Shown: in pieces, positions 26,501 through 34,682 of the stretch
How positions within the stretch are numbered: position 1 is the stretch's first letter
Layout: each line of letters starts with the position of its first letter
Assembly: GCA_902491215.1 (NCBI GenBank)
Contig: CABUGV010000026.1
Location: 1-49,342, forward strand
DNA length: 49,342 nt
Origin: 43-108 sp001915545
GTDB lineage: Bacteria; Bacteroidota; Bacteroidia; Bacteroidales; Bacteroidaceae
Reading direction: 5' to 3'
Made by a program: the position numbers and the translations under genes
The notes under the pieces: generated by a model
Told to the model about the DNA's origin: nothing
The model's database searches: none
What the model saw: the letters and a program-made list of their open reading frames with translations, nothing else

Positions 26501-27944
26501 CAATACCGGTATCGTCAACGGTGAAGTCAAGCACAGAAATCTCACCGATTTCTCCTACAGATTCAGGATCGATGCAGACAATCTTACATGTTATGACGAA
26601 AGAGTCTTCAATGAAGACAAATTTTATGCAACAGTATATGCCGACGGTCAAGTCAACATAAATGGTGAAGACGGAAAACCTCTGCACATCAATGCCTACA
26701 TAAAACCTCAAAAAGGAAGCGTGTTTGCTTATGATGCTGCAACTCCGGATGTTATGACAAACAGCAGTTTCATTACATTCAGAGACCGCTCTTCTGCACC
26801 GTCAGTCCCGAATCTGATAAGTGATGATGAAAATGCAAATGAAAAAACTGACAGTGTAAACACCATTCCAAACGAAGAATATGACACTGAATATACTGGC
26901 GACATATACATCAATTTCAATGTAGACCTAACTCCTGAAACGGAGATAAAGATGCGAATGGACAATACGCAGGATGGTTTCATAAGCACCTATGGAAATG
27001 GAGTCATAAACGCTCAGTACCACAACAAAGGTGCGTTTAACATGTACGGCAAGTACAACATTACCAGCGGTAAATACCGACTCTACCTCCATGACATCGT
27101 ATACCGAGACCTTTCCATCCAAAATGGCAGCAGCGTGGAATTCAACGGTGCTCCATTCGATGCAAATATCCATCTTATTTGCTGGCACACCATCAATTCT
27201 GTACCTCTGAGCGACCTCATAGGTAGTACTTCATATTCGCAGAACAACAAAACCAAGGTAATCTGCATAATGGATGTATCAGGTAAACTGGGAAACACCA
27301 ATATCAATTTCGACATAGATCTGCCTACTGTAAGCGAAGAAGAAAAGCAACTCGTCAGAAGCATGATCAGTACCGAAGAAGAGAAGAATATGCAGCTTCT
27401 CTACCTGCTCGGTCTCGGACGCTTCTATACATACGATTACGCACGTGCCGACAACAGCGGCAACAGCTCAAGCCAGGCCATGAGTTCTCTCCTCTCGTCG
27501 ACTTTGAGCGGACAGATCAATCAGATGCTTTCCTCTATAATCGGCAGCGAGAGCAACTGGAATTTCGGAACCAGTCTTACGACAGGCGAAAAAGGATGGG
27601 AAGATATGGATATTGAAGGAGTGCTCAGCGGACGTCTTCTTAACGACCGCCTGCTCATTAATGGAAATTTCGGATACAGGGACAACACCTTTAATCAAAA
27701 AAGCACGAACTTTGTGGGCGACTTCGATATCAGATGGAGATTGAAGGAAAACGGCAATACATATCTGAGAGCATACAATCAGACAAACGACAGATATTTC
27801 ACAAAAGCGACATTGACCACACAGGGAATAGGATTCTCTTATCAGAAAGACTTCGAGTCGTTCATGGAACTTTTCACCTTCAAACGTAGAATGTCGAAAA
27901 AGATATCTGAACAAAAAACAGAAACGAAAACAAACGATAAATAG
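23511..27944 (+). CDS. Translocation/assembly module TamB-like (DUF490) protein
   Basis: At least 1477 residues, anchored by an N-terminal membrane helix (YFGLILLFSFPFMQNML) and followed by a long periplasmic run of short beta-strands (repeated LNIDGLV, VNGEVKH, GKISDTP types). It ends in the DUF490/TamB C-terminal domain (EINLLGDIVPRINMT, TDFSYRFRIDADN, EKGWEDMDIEGVLSGRLLND). Such AsmA-superfamily bridges are thought to move phospholipids to the outer membrane or help assemble outer-membrane proteins. The GTG at 23511 lies 7 bases after AGGAGG, but the frame stays open upstream and encodes a basic stretch (KAIKKIKHIVRG) expected of the true N-terminus; no ATG, GTG or TTG starts it. The start is therefore uncertain. 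Confidence 0.85.
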   Translation: MLYFGLILLFSFPFMQNMLASCASEYLSDLLDTEVHVGSVSPGLLNRLIIDDIDIKDQKGKDMLKIARTSASISVASLFHGQINISSSQLFGVKCVLYKKDEKSLPNYQFVLDAFKSDKKESKSSINLRINSFIMRHANLKYDVLDAEKTPEKLNMNHLDLRNLAATISLKAFTPDSLNLSVKRLNITEKNSGLHIANFQTKIEANKRTALMSKLCLTMDESRLNIDTLVAGYGFDKNNKFVIKSFSTGISETVLSARDFRCLVPELNKVDARINVGCNIEGNNEHIRLKNVSVKTDNDDIAILLDASIDYYRSKHPFLSADINNVDISSDGTEMLVKSLSVDENTAKILERLGDINFSGNVSVGMNTLYAKGKMVCDAGDLSMDCGIGKEKNLMGHISSDNLEVGEILDNDKLGNVSFDIDVDGRIADKTYPIGTIDGDLMLFEYAGYQYQNISLDANSDGENIGGKLNIDDENLKLNIDGLVRPTGNMPKAKIAVNVKDFNPKSLNLTQKFADEKYAFNLTADLVGKNIDNVLGSISVDSIEVITPERRIVTDNIRITSRAVDRRNKHVTIASEFINADINGDFGYTDIVNSIQNRLSHHLPSLAKRKSRTHNNFAFDMTISDSEMFRHLTELPASMAENVVLKGVVDDASGNASIALLAPKVYYNNTLYDSISIICQDCSDSLDIGINLERINDKGQKTAFAISAYAKDDKLDAGFGWRNLDGIDMEGKIGAIAQFTDSLGKRKTSINLKKTQININNTLWQVHPSAVSIYGKEITCNGIMINHVDQHIKIDGKISDTPGDSLIADISKMQLEYILDLVNFHAVEFKGKASGRAIVSDFYNKPKADAYLLVDGFSLQGGVLGNAKLHGSWNEEIKGISITGQIDDIIEGRTTKVDGYVSPGNNDIDLLIGTNKTSAKFLNGFIGGIFSNIDGDIDGYLRVCGPLNEINLLGDIVPRINMTLNATNVTYHTLGDTIKLRPYSFRFDDIRLADKKNNTGIVNGEVKHRNLTDFSYRFRIDADNLTCYDERVFNEDKFYATVYADGQVNINGEDGKPLHINAYIKPQKGSVFAYDAATPDVMTNSSFITFRDRSSAPSVPNLISDDENANEKTDSVNTIPNEEYDTEYTGDIYINFNVDLTPETEIKMRMDNTQDGFISTYGNGVINAQYHNKGAFNMYGKYNITSGKYRLYLHDIVYRDLSIQNGSSVEFNGAPFDANIHLICWHTINSVPLSDLIGSTSYSQNNKTKVICIMDVSGKLGNTNINFDIDLPTVSEEEKQLVRSMISTEEEKNMQLLYLLGLGRFYTYDYARADNSGNSSSQAMSSLLSSTLSGQINQMLSSIIGSESNWNFGTSLTTGEKGWEDMDIEGVLSGRLLNDRLLINGNFGYRDNTFNQKSTNFVGDFDIRWRLKENGNTYLRAYNQTNDRYFTKATLTTQGIGFSYQKDFESFMELFTFKRRMSKKISEQKTETKTNDK

Positions 27945-27948
27945 CAGT

Positions 27949-29892
27949 ATGAATTACGGATTTATTAAAGTCGCAGCCGCTGTACCGAATGTAAAGGTGG
28001 CTGATTGCAGTTTCAATGAAATGCACATTGAGAATCTTGTGGCTCAGGCCGAAGGCAAGGGCGTGGAAATAATCTGTTTCCCTGAATTGTCCATGACCGG
28101 CTATACCTGCGGTGATCTCTTTGCACAGCAGCTTCTTCTTGACAGCGCCGAAAATGCTCTTTTCAGGCTGCTCGACTTTACTCGTTCACTGAACATCATT
28201 ACCATCATCGGTATGCCAGTGCAGATGAATTCAACACTCATCAACAGTGCCGTGTTGATACAGGGCGGAAAGATTCTTGGAATCGTGCCTAAGACATACC
28301 TTCCTAACTATAAGGAATTCTATGAAAAGAGATGGTTTACATCTGCACTCGACCACGAAAGTACTAACGTACATATCTGCGGACAGAATGTGCCGGTAAG
28401 CCGAAACATCATATTCAACACAACCCAGGGTAAATTTGCCGTTGAACTTTGCGAAGACATGTGGGCTCCTATCCCGCCAAGTTCTGAACTTGCCCTGCGC
28501 GGTGCGGAAATAATATTCAACCTCTCAGCCGACAATGAAGGCATCTGCAAGCACAAATATGTATGCTCGCTCATAGCTCAGCAGTCAGCACGCTGCATAG
28601 CCGGATATGTATTCTCTTCATGCGGATTCGGCGAGTCAACGCAGGACGTAGTATTTGCCGGAAACGGTATAATCTACGAAAACGGTCTTATGCTTGCCCA
28701 CAGCAAGAGATTCTCTTTCGAGGAACAGCTTGTAATCACAGAAATCGATGTAGAGAAAATAAGAGCTGAAAGAAGAATGAACTCTACATTCGGAACCAGC
28801 GTAGGCACCCTTTCACAGAAGGATACAATAAATGTCGACTGCACATCGCACATGCTGGGCGAGCTCAAGCTTACACGTAAAATCGATCCGCATCCATTTG
28901 TTCCGACAGGAGCAGAACTTGACGAAAGATGCGAAGAAATCTTCGCCATACAGGTTCAAGGTCTTGCCCAGCGCATAGTCCATACCAATGCGGCAACAGT
29001 TGTACTGGGAATTTCAGGCGGACTTGACTCCACGCTTGCCTTGCTCGTTTGCGCTAAGACGATGGACAAACTCAAGAGGAAGAGAAAAGACATCATCGGT
29101 GTTACAATGCCTGGTTTCGGCACAACAGACAGGACATACCACAACGCCATATCATTGATGCAATCTTTAGGCATTACAATAAAAGAAATCAGCATCAAGG
29201 ACGCCTGCATCCAGCACTTCAAGGATATCGGCCACAACATAGACGTTCAGGATGTAACATACGAGAATGCACAGGCACGCGAAAGGACACAGATACTTAT
29301 GGATTTGGCCAACAAGTTCAACGGTTTTGTTGTGGGCACAGGCGATCTCTCGGAACTTGCATTGGGTTGGGCAACTTACAATGCCGACCACATGTCAAAT
29401 TATGGAGTGAACTGTTCTATTCCTAAGACACTTGTAAAGCACCTCGTAACATGGGTTGCTCAGAACAGCATCGATGAGGAGTCCAAGGCAACACTGCTTG
29501 ACATTGTCGATACGCCTATCAGCCCAGAACTCATACCTGCCGACAAATACGGAAACATACAGCAGAAGACAGAAGACCTCGTCGGACCATACGAACTGCA
29601 CGATTTCTTCCTTTACAACTTCATAAGATTCGGCTTCAGTCCTTCAAAGATTTATTTCCTCGCACAGCAGGCATTCAACAGCAACGAAGGCATCACTGCA
29701 AAGTATGACGACAGCACCATAAAGAAGTGGCTGACAACATTCTGCAGAAGATTCTTCACCCAGCAGTTCAAGCGTTCTTGTCTGCCAGACGGCCCTAAGG
29801 TAGGAAGTGTTTCACTCAGCCCTAGAGGCGACTGGCGCATGCCTAGCGATGCAAGCTACGCAATGTGGGTAAGCGAATGTGAGGCCATGTAA
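27949..29892 (+). CDS. nadE: Glutamine-dependent NAD+ synthetase
   Basis: 647 residues with both halves of the large NadE type. The N-terminal nitrilase-like glutaminase has the triad Glu46 (FPELSMTGY), Lys115 (VPKTYLPNY) and Cys168 (VELCEDMW). The C-terminal synthetase has the ATP pyrophosphatase loop SGGLDST (356-362) and GTGDLSELALGW. It makes NAD+ from deamido-NAD+, ATP and glutamine. It starts 4 bases after the TamB-like gene, so the two are probably co-transcribed. Confidence 0.95.
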   Translation: MNYGFIKVAAAVPNVKVADCSFNEMHIENLVAQAEGKGVEIICFPELSMTGYTCGDLFAQQLLLDSAENALFRLLDFTRSLNIITIIGMPVQMNSTLINSAVLIQGGKILGIVPKTYLPNYKEFYEKRWFTSALDHESTNVHICGQNVPVSRNIIFNTTQGKFAVELCEDMWAPIPPSSELALRGAEIIFNLSADNEGICKHKYVCSLIAQQSARCIAGYVFSSCGFGESTQDVVFAGNGIIYENGLMLAHSKRFSFEEQLVITEIDVEKIRAERRMNSTFGTSVGTLSQKDTINVDCTSHMLGELKLTRKIDPHPFVPTGAELDERCEEIFAIQVQGLAQRIVHTNAATVVLGISGGLDSTLALLVCAKTMDKLKRKRKDIIGVTMPGFGTTDRTYHNAISLMQSLGITIKEISIKDACIQHFKDIGHNIDVQDVTYENAQARERTQILMDLANKFNGFVVGTGDLSELALGWATYNADHMSNYGVNCSIPKTLVKHLVTWVAQNSIDEESKATLLDIVDTPISPELIPADKYGNIQQKTEDLVGPYELHDFFLYNFIRFGFSPSKIYFLAQQAFNSNEGITAKYDDSTIKKWLTTFCRRFFTQQFKRSCLPDGPKVGSVSLSPRGDWRMPSDASYAMWVSECEAM

Positions 29893-29928
29893 TATTTTGT
29901 ACTTAAAGATACATACGACCTTTATTTT

Positions 29929-30708
29929 ATGGTAAACAGAGAAATCACCAAGGAAAATCTTGATGATATATATAATTCGGGATTCGATTCTGAAGAATTC
30001 AAACAGAAAGACCCTTGCGGCATAGTGTATGAGCTGATGAAACATACAGACAATCAGCTCGACATCGAAATAGGTGCATTGCTTACCGCAATGATTGCCT
30101 GGGGCAACAGAAAAGCCATACGCTCTGCCGCGTTGACCATGCTTAGAGATGAAATGAACTGGCATCCAGCTCATTTCATCCTAAGCCATGCTTACGAGCA
30201 ATCCTATGCAAATGCAAAAAACAATTGTGTCTACCGCACACTGAATGTAGATACTTTCAAGCAGATATGTTCCAATATTGCAGACTCCCTACAGGGATTT
30301 TCCACAATCGAAGAAATGATTGAAGGCAAATCCTCCAAGGACGCAATTGCACAAATATGCAGAATGCTTGAGCCTGCTAAAGTCGGCACTATGGACAAAT
30401 CCGCATGCAAGCGCGTATGCATGTATTTCAGATGGATGACAAGACATCAGGCGCCCGACATGGGACTCTGGAAAAACCGCAGCGAAGCCGACCTCTATGC
30501 TGTCATGGATGTACATGTGTGCGATTTGACAATGTCGATTCTGAAAAATAAGCGCCCTACATGGAAAGCCGTTGTGGAACTGACAGATATATTCAAAAGT
30601 TGGGACAGCACAGATCCCTTGAAGTACGACATTGCACTTATGACTTTGTCTGACAGAATTGACGAGGAAGAAAAAATTATTAATAGTTGGGGTAAGCAGA
30701 ACAGATAA
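29929..30708 (+). CDS. TIGR02757 family (DUF2400) protein
   Basis: 259 residues, cytoplasmic, 36 bases after nadE. The sequence matches my memory of TIGR02757/DUF2400: an early KDPCGIVYELMKHTDNQ, TAMIAWGNRKAIRSAALTM, HFILSHAYEQ and a C-terminal YFRWMTRHQAPDMGLWKNR followed by DVHVCDLTMSILKNKRPTWK. The helical arrangement recalls HhH-type DNA glycosylases, but no catalytic Lys/Asp pair can be claimed from the sequence. The function is unknown. Confidence 0.85.
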   Translation: MVNREITKENLDDIYNSGFDSEEFKQKDPCGIVYELMKHTDNQLDIEIGALLTAMIAWGNRKAIRSAALTMLRDEMNWHPAHFILSHAYEQSYANAKNNCVYRTLNVDTFKQICSNIADSLQGFSTIEEMIEGKSSKDAIAQICRMLEPAKVGTMDKSACKRVCMYFRWMTRHQAPDMGLWKNRSEADLYAVMDVHVCDLTMSILKNKRPTWKAVVELTDIFKSWDSTDPLKYDIALMTLSDRIDEEEKIINSWGKQNR

Positions 30709-30762
30709 ACATATTTTTGCATTTTATACAACATTTTAAATCAGGCATTATAAGCATTGCTA

Positions 30763-30770
30763 TATCTTTG
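30763..30770 (+). promoter_or_regulatory. -7 box (TATCTTTG) of the CNNM-type gene
   Basis: Exact consensus match 24 bases before the ATG at 30795. Confidence 0.5.
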
Positions 30771-30794
30771 TGCCTGTAAACTACAAACACACAC

Positions 30795-32102
30795 ATGAAC
30801 GAAGTAATCGTTATCATTATTTTAATTTTAGTCAACGGCATTTTCTCAATGTCAGAGATTGCGGTGATATCTGCTCGAAAATCAAGTCTATCAACAGATG
30901 TAAAAAAGGGAAGCAAAGCAGCAGATACGGCTCTAAAATTGGCAAATCAACCTGAAAAATTTCTATCCACAGTACAAATCGGCATCACACTTATCGGAAT
31001 TCTTACCGGTATATATTCTGGTGCTAAATTGGCAGACAGCTTTACAGAAATCCTCGTTGATTGGAATGTTCCCAAAACATACGCACCAGCTATTTCACAG
31101 ACAACAATTGTAATTGTAGTAACTTATCTTACAATTCTTTTCGGAGAACTTGTTCCTAAGAGATTAGGACTTAGTTCTGCAGAGCGCATAGCAAAAATCA
31201 TAGCAAGACCTATGCAACTGTTGTCCATAATAGCGGCGCCATTTGTATGGATTCTGTCACACAGCACATCCTTTATATTCAATATGCTCGGTGTGAGCGA
31301 TTCAGGAAATAAAATCACTGAAGAAGAAATCAAGTCAATCATTAAGGAAGGCACCGAAGAAGGCGAAGTTCAGGAAGTCGAACAGGACATCATGGAAAGG
31401 GCATTGTTGCTTGGCGACCTGAATGTTTATTCACTGATGACTTACCGCTCCGATATCACAGCTATTGATATAAATATGAGCAGTGAAGAAATCAGGGAAG
31501 TTGTCAAAAACAATCTCTACGAAATGTATCCTGTCATAGATAAGACTTTCGATGATGTCAAAGGTGTCATCAGTCTCAAAACATTGTTCTTGAACTTCGA
31601 CAACAAGAAATTCTGCGTAAAGGACTATATCGAGACAGCCACATTCTTCCACGAAAACATGAGTGTTTACAGTGCACTCGAGCAGATGAAAGTAAAACGC
31701 ATCAATCAGGCACTTGTGTGCGACGAGTTCGGAAGTTGTCAGGGCATCATAACCCTGCGCGACATTCTCGAAGGCCTCGTAGGCTCAATCGAGGATACTC
31801 AGGAAGAACCCGACATCATCAAGCGCTCTGATTCGGACAGCTGGCTGGTTGACGGCCGATGCCCATTCTACGATTTCCTCTGCTACTTCGAAAAAGAAGA
31901 GTATTACGACCCAGAAGAAAGCAACTACAGCACCATAAGTGGTCTCATACTCGACATACTCGACCGCATTCCTATGAGCGGAGAAAAGGTACAGTGGAAA
32001 GAGTTCAACATGGAAATTGTGGACATGGACGGTGCAAGAATCGATAAAGTGCTTGTAACAATCTCACACGACGAGAACAAAGAGGAAGAAGAAAAAAAAT
32101 AA
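30795..32102 (+). CDS. CNNM/HlyC-CorC family transporter (hemolysin family protein)
   Basis: 435 residues. Residues 1-190 are the DUF21/CNNM membrane domain: VIIIILILVNGIFSMSEIAV, STVQIGITLIGILTGIYSG, FGELVPKRLGLSSAERIA. Then come two CBS-like regions (MTYRSDITAIDINMSSEEI near 215, VYSALEQMKVKRINQALVCD near 295) and a C-terminal CorC_HlyC domain (SDSWLVDGRCPFYDF). Proteins of this layout are linked to Mg2+ or Co2+ efflux. The annotation 'hemolysin' is historical. A hairpin terminator follows. Confidence 0.9.
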   Translation: MNEVIVIIILILVNGIFSMSEIAVISARKSSLSTDVKKGSKAADTALKLANQPEKFLSTVQIGITLIGILTGIYSGAKLADSFTEILVDWNVPKTYAPAISQTTIVIVVTYLTILFGELVPKRLGLSSAERIAKIIARPMQLLSIIAAPFVWILSHSTSFIFNMLGVSDSGNKITEEEIKSIIKEGTEEGEVQEVEQDIMERALLLGDLNVYSLMTYRSDITAIDINMSSEEIREVVKNNLYEMYPVIDKTFDDVKGVISLKTLFLNFDNKKFCVKDYIETATFFHENMSVYSALEQMKVKRINQALVCDEFGSCQGIITLRDILEGLVGSIEDTQEEPDIIKRSDSDSWLVDGRCPFYDFLCYFEKEEYYDPEESNYSTISGLILDILDRIPMSGEKVQWKEFNMEIVDMDGARIDKVLVTISHDENKEEEEKK

Positions 32103-32139
32103 ACGACTTCTACAAAATTGCAGAATAGAATAAAAAATT

Positions 32140-32184
32140 CGCCACAGCCAGCGCATAATGATATGCTTGACTGTGGCGATTTTA
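32140..32184. terminator. Terminator between convergent genes
   Basis: CGCCACAG (32140-32147) pairs with CTGTGGCG (32171-32178), with further AGCxCAT/ATATGCT pairing inside. A T-rich tail follows on the plus strand and an A-run precedes it, so it can serve both the CNNM gene and the opposite small gene. Confidence 0.75.
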
Positions 32185-32210
32185 ATTTATTATATGACAA
32201 GCCCTAAGGC

Positions 32211-32594
32211 TTAGTTCTTATCAATTAAACCTCCGTTGGGACGTGATGTCAGGATGCTATCATGAAAATTAGATTTGAAAATTTTTTTTGCTTCTTCCTT
32301 GTTTGAAGCTCTCAATACTGACGTCTTGCCACTGTTTGATGTCACATAATATTTTTTTCCGCCAATTTTCGGGAATATCAAGCCACCACCATTAGGACGT
32401 GACATCAAAATCCCCTTACCCGCATATTTTGACTTGTAGATAGTATATGCCTGTGCTTTGTCTTTTGCATGAATAACTGCAGTCATTCCATTATTAAGGG
32501 TTACATAATATTTGTATGCGCTTGCATTTTGAGGAAGCATACAAAGACATCCAGCAACAAAAGCTGAAAGAGCAACACTATTGATTTTCTTCAT
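32211..32594 (-). CDS. Small secreted protein of two tandem repeats (unknown family)
   Basis: 127 residues. Residues 1-26 form a signal peptide ending NASA. The mature part is two repeats of about 45 residues (28-73 and 81-124). Each begins KYYVT, has an NG/SG turn with T-V and a basic residue (NNGMTAVIHA, NSGKTSVLRA), an amphipathic helix (KDKAQAYTIYKSKY, NKEEAKKIFKSNF) and ends SRPNGG(G)LI. The order strand-strand-helix-loop suggests a small alpha/beta fold, repeated. No catalytic residues or cysteines remain in the mature part. It stands alone between a terminator and a promoter of its own. I do not recognise it. Confidence 0.75.
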   Translation of the reverse strand: MKKINSVALSAFVAGCLCMLPQNASAYKYYVTLNNGMTAVIHAKDKAQAYTIYKSKYAGKGILMSRPNGGGLIFPKIGGKKYYVTSNSGKTSVLRASNKEEAKKIFKSNFHDSILTSRPNGGLIDKN

Positions 32595-32739
32595 ATCATA
32601 AGATTTATTTTGTCAGCCGTCTCCCTTGTCGGCAATATTTTTTATGGATTGCAGGGAGAGGAAAACTGTATTATGCAGTATTGGCAATCCAGACAAGAAG
32701 GAGCATTGTGCTAAACCAATAATGCCACATCTTTCACTA

Positions 32740-32747
32740 CAAAATTA
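32740..32747 (-). promoter_or_regulatory. -7 box (TAATTTTG) of the small two-repeat gene
   Basis: Exact TAnnTTTG on the minus strand. It implies an untranslated leader of about 140 bases. TTG triplets upstream are close to but not at ideal spacing. Confidence 0.4.
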
Positions 32748-32955
32748 ATTACAAAACGCAACAATTGTACTCAGGCCTCAGAGTTTTAAAAATATTTAAT
32801 AGAGAGGGGTTAAATTTACACTTTCTCAAACTAATCCAGAGATAAAAATATATAAGTTTGAAATAGATATGCATACAACTTTTGCAGATACCGAACATTA
32901 GTATATCCGTCTAATCTGTTCCCGCAATTTCTATTCGCAATACTTGCAGAAAGTT

Positions 32956-32992
32956 AAAAACGGCGCACGGAACAATATTATTCCACACGCCG
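32956..32992 (-). terminator. Terminator of the hydrogenase gene
   Basis: CGGCGCACGGAA (32961-32972) pairs with TTCCACACGCCG (32981-32992) with one mismatch. On the minus strand the stem is followed by TTTTT, about 130 bases after the hydrogenase stop. Confidence 0.85.
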
Positions 32993-33122
32993 TCTTAATA
33001 ACTTAATTTTTCGTGCGCATCATTTCTGAAACGAGCATTTATCTAAAACAGCAAAGAACATGAAAGAACTCTTTCTTCCCTACACTGTAATTCCATCCGT
33101 TTCAGAATGAAACATCAAACAT

Positions 33123-34568
33123 TTAGTCTTTGAAATTCTTCATTTCACTGTCAAACTTGCGCTTAGCAGACATTCCCTCATTGAAGTTGCAAGGACCACC
33201 GATACATCCGCCTTCACAACACATGACCTCAATGAATTTTGTAGGACACTTGCCAGTCTTTGCGTAACCGCGGAGCTGAGCGATAGTTTTCTTATTCAGT
33301 CCTTCAATTACTGTTGCCTGAAGAGTATTGTCGCCGACAGCATTCTTCACAGCACCAAACACACCTCCGGTCTTGGCAAATCCCTGCGCATCGTGATGAC
33401 CGCGCTCGCTTGGGATGAACGGTTCGCACTTCTCAATATCTATTTCATAGCCGTTGAGAACAGCCTCAAGCTCGCTGAAAGTCCACACGAAGTTCACGTC
33501 CGGATTGTCCCTACCCTCACTTCTCTTCGAAACGCACGGACCTATAAACACTTTGTAAGCATCAGGATGCTTTTCGCATGCGTGTTTTACAGTGTAATAA
33601 AGTGGAGAACCTGTTGTTGAAACATACTTAGCAAGCTCAGGCACATGCTTCTTCACCAGCTGCACGTAAGCCGAACAGCAGCTTGTAGTCATGAACGGAG
33701 CGCCTTCTGCCATTCTCTCCTTGAATTCCTCTGCCTCATTTCTGATTGTCTCCTCTGCTCCGTAAGCCACTTCAATCACATCGCTGAAACCGAGCTTGCG
33801 GATGGCACCGTAAACCTTCTCAATCGGGTAATCGAACTGAGAAAGAATAGATGGAGCAACCATTGCCACAATCTTCTCTTTTCTGTCAAGAAGCTTTATT
33901 ACGTCAAACACTCTCGATGATTCGAATATAGCACCGAACGGACACGCCTTCATACACTTTCCGCAGTAAATGCACTTATCCGGATCGATATGCTCAACAC
34001 CGTATTCATCCTTCGATATAGCCTTTACCGGACATGCTTCCTCGCATGGCACCGGCATATATATGATAGCATGGTAAGGGCACGCCTCGTGGCATCGACC
34101 GCAACTTATACAAACATCATGGTCAATGCTTGCCTTTCCGTGCTTGTCGTATGTGATGGCATTCTTCGGACACACAGCCGAGCAGGCACGCGCAACACAT
34201 CCGCGACAAAGGTTTGAAACCTCATAGTTAACCTTGATACATGAAGAACAAGCCTCGTCCATCACGTTCATCAGGTTGACCTTCTCTTCCTCGACACCTC
34301 TGTTGATCATACGCTGTGCATAGTCAGACAAACGGTCAAGTTCGTCTACCTCATCGCTCATGTCGAATCCCATCATTGCCATACATTTGTACTTTGTCAC
34401 TGCTCTTTCCTTGTAGATGCAGCAACGTCCTCTTGTCGGCGATTTTCTCGGATTCAGTTCCAGCGGCAATCTGTCAATGTCCTTATACAGCCTGTTGTTC
34501 TTCCACATGTTCACCATGCGTGTCAGCAACTGGTAGCGGATGAACATAATGTTGTTTGTATTACCCAT
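33123..34568 (-). CDS. Monomeric [FeFe]-hydrogenase, group B type
   Basis: 481 residues. The N-terminal half has ferredoxin-type clusters (CVARACSAVCP, CISCGRCHEACP, CEEACP, CIYCGKCMKACP). The H-cluster domain has TSCCSAY (Cys297 and Cys298), IGPCVSK (Cys345, Lys348) and EVMCCEGGCIGGPC (ligand candidates Cys451 and Cys455). Relative to the standard MPC motif, Gly replaces the Met of the second motif, as in group B enzymes (TIGR04105 type). The proton-relay Cys of TSCC is kept, so catalysis is plausible. It interconverts H2 and protons, probably with ferredoxin, in the cytoplasm. It lies downstream of hydEGF but has its own promoter. Confidence 0.92.
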   Translation of the reverse strand: MGNTNNIMFIRYQLLTRMVNMWKNNRLYKDIDRLPLELNPRKSPTRGRCCIYKERAVTKYKCMAMMGFDMSDEVDELDRLSDYAQRMINRGVEEEKVNLMNVMDEACSSCIKVNYEVSNLCRGCVARACSAVCPKNAITYDKHGKASIDHDVCISCGRCHEACPYHAIIYMPVPCEEACPVKAISKDEYGVEHIDPDKCIYCGKCMKACPFGAIFESSRVFDVIKLLDRKEKIVAMVAPSILSQFDYPIEKVYGAIRKLGFSDVIEVAYGAEETIRNEAEEFKERMAEGAPFMTTSCCSAYVQLVKKHVPELAKYVSTTGSPLYYTVKHACEKHPDAYKVFIGPCVSKRSEGRDNPDVNFVWTFSELEAVLNGYEIDIEKCEPFIPSERGHHDAQGFAKTGGVFGAVKNAVGDNTLQATVIEGLNKKTIAQLRGYAKTGKCPTKFIEVMCCEGGCIGGPCNFNEGMSAKRKFDSEMKNFKD

Positions 34569-34652
34569 GAATATTTATTATTAAGTAGAAAAATTTATAT
34601 GAATTAGTAAACCAGTATCGAATGTTTAATTAGAGTTAATTTCCTTATTCTG

Positions 34653-34682
34653 CAAATATATATCAAAAAAGTTTACAATCAA
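34653..34682 (-). promoter_or_regulatory. Promoter of the hydrogenase gene
   Basis: On the minus strand, TTG (34682-34680), a 19-base spacer, then TATATTTG (34660-34653). The -33 element overlaps the last codons of hydF. This is a full consensus match, implying that the hydrogenase can be expressed apart from its maturases. Confidence 0.7.

Larger units (their letters stand above)
32595..33122. other. 528-base gap: promoter of the small gene and terminator of the hydrogenase
   Basis: No gene. The left part would be a leader of about 140 bases for the minus-strand small gene, preceded by its -7 box (32740-32747). The middle is A+T-rich and featureless. The right part holds the hydrogenase terminator (32956-32992) and a short GTTTCA-TGAAAC dyad near 33099-33112. 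Confidence 0.6.
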
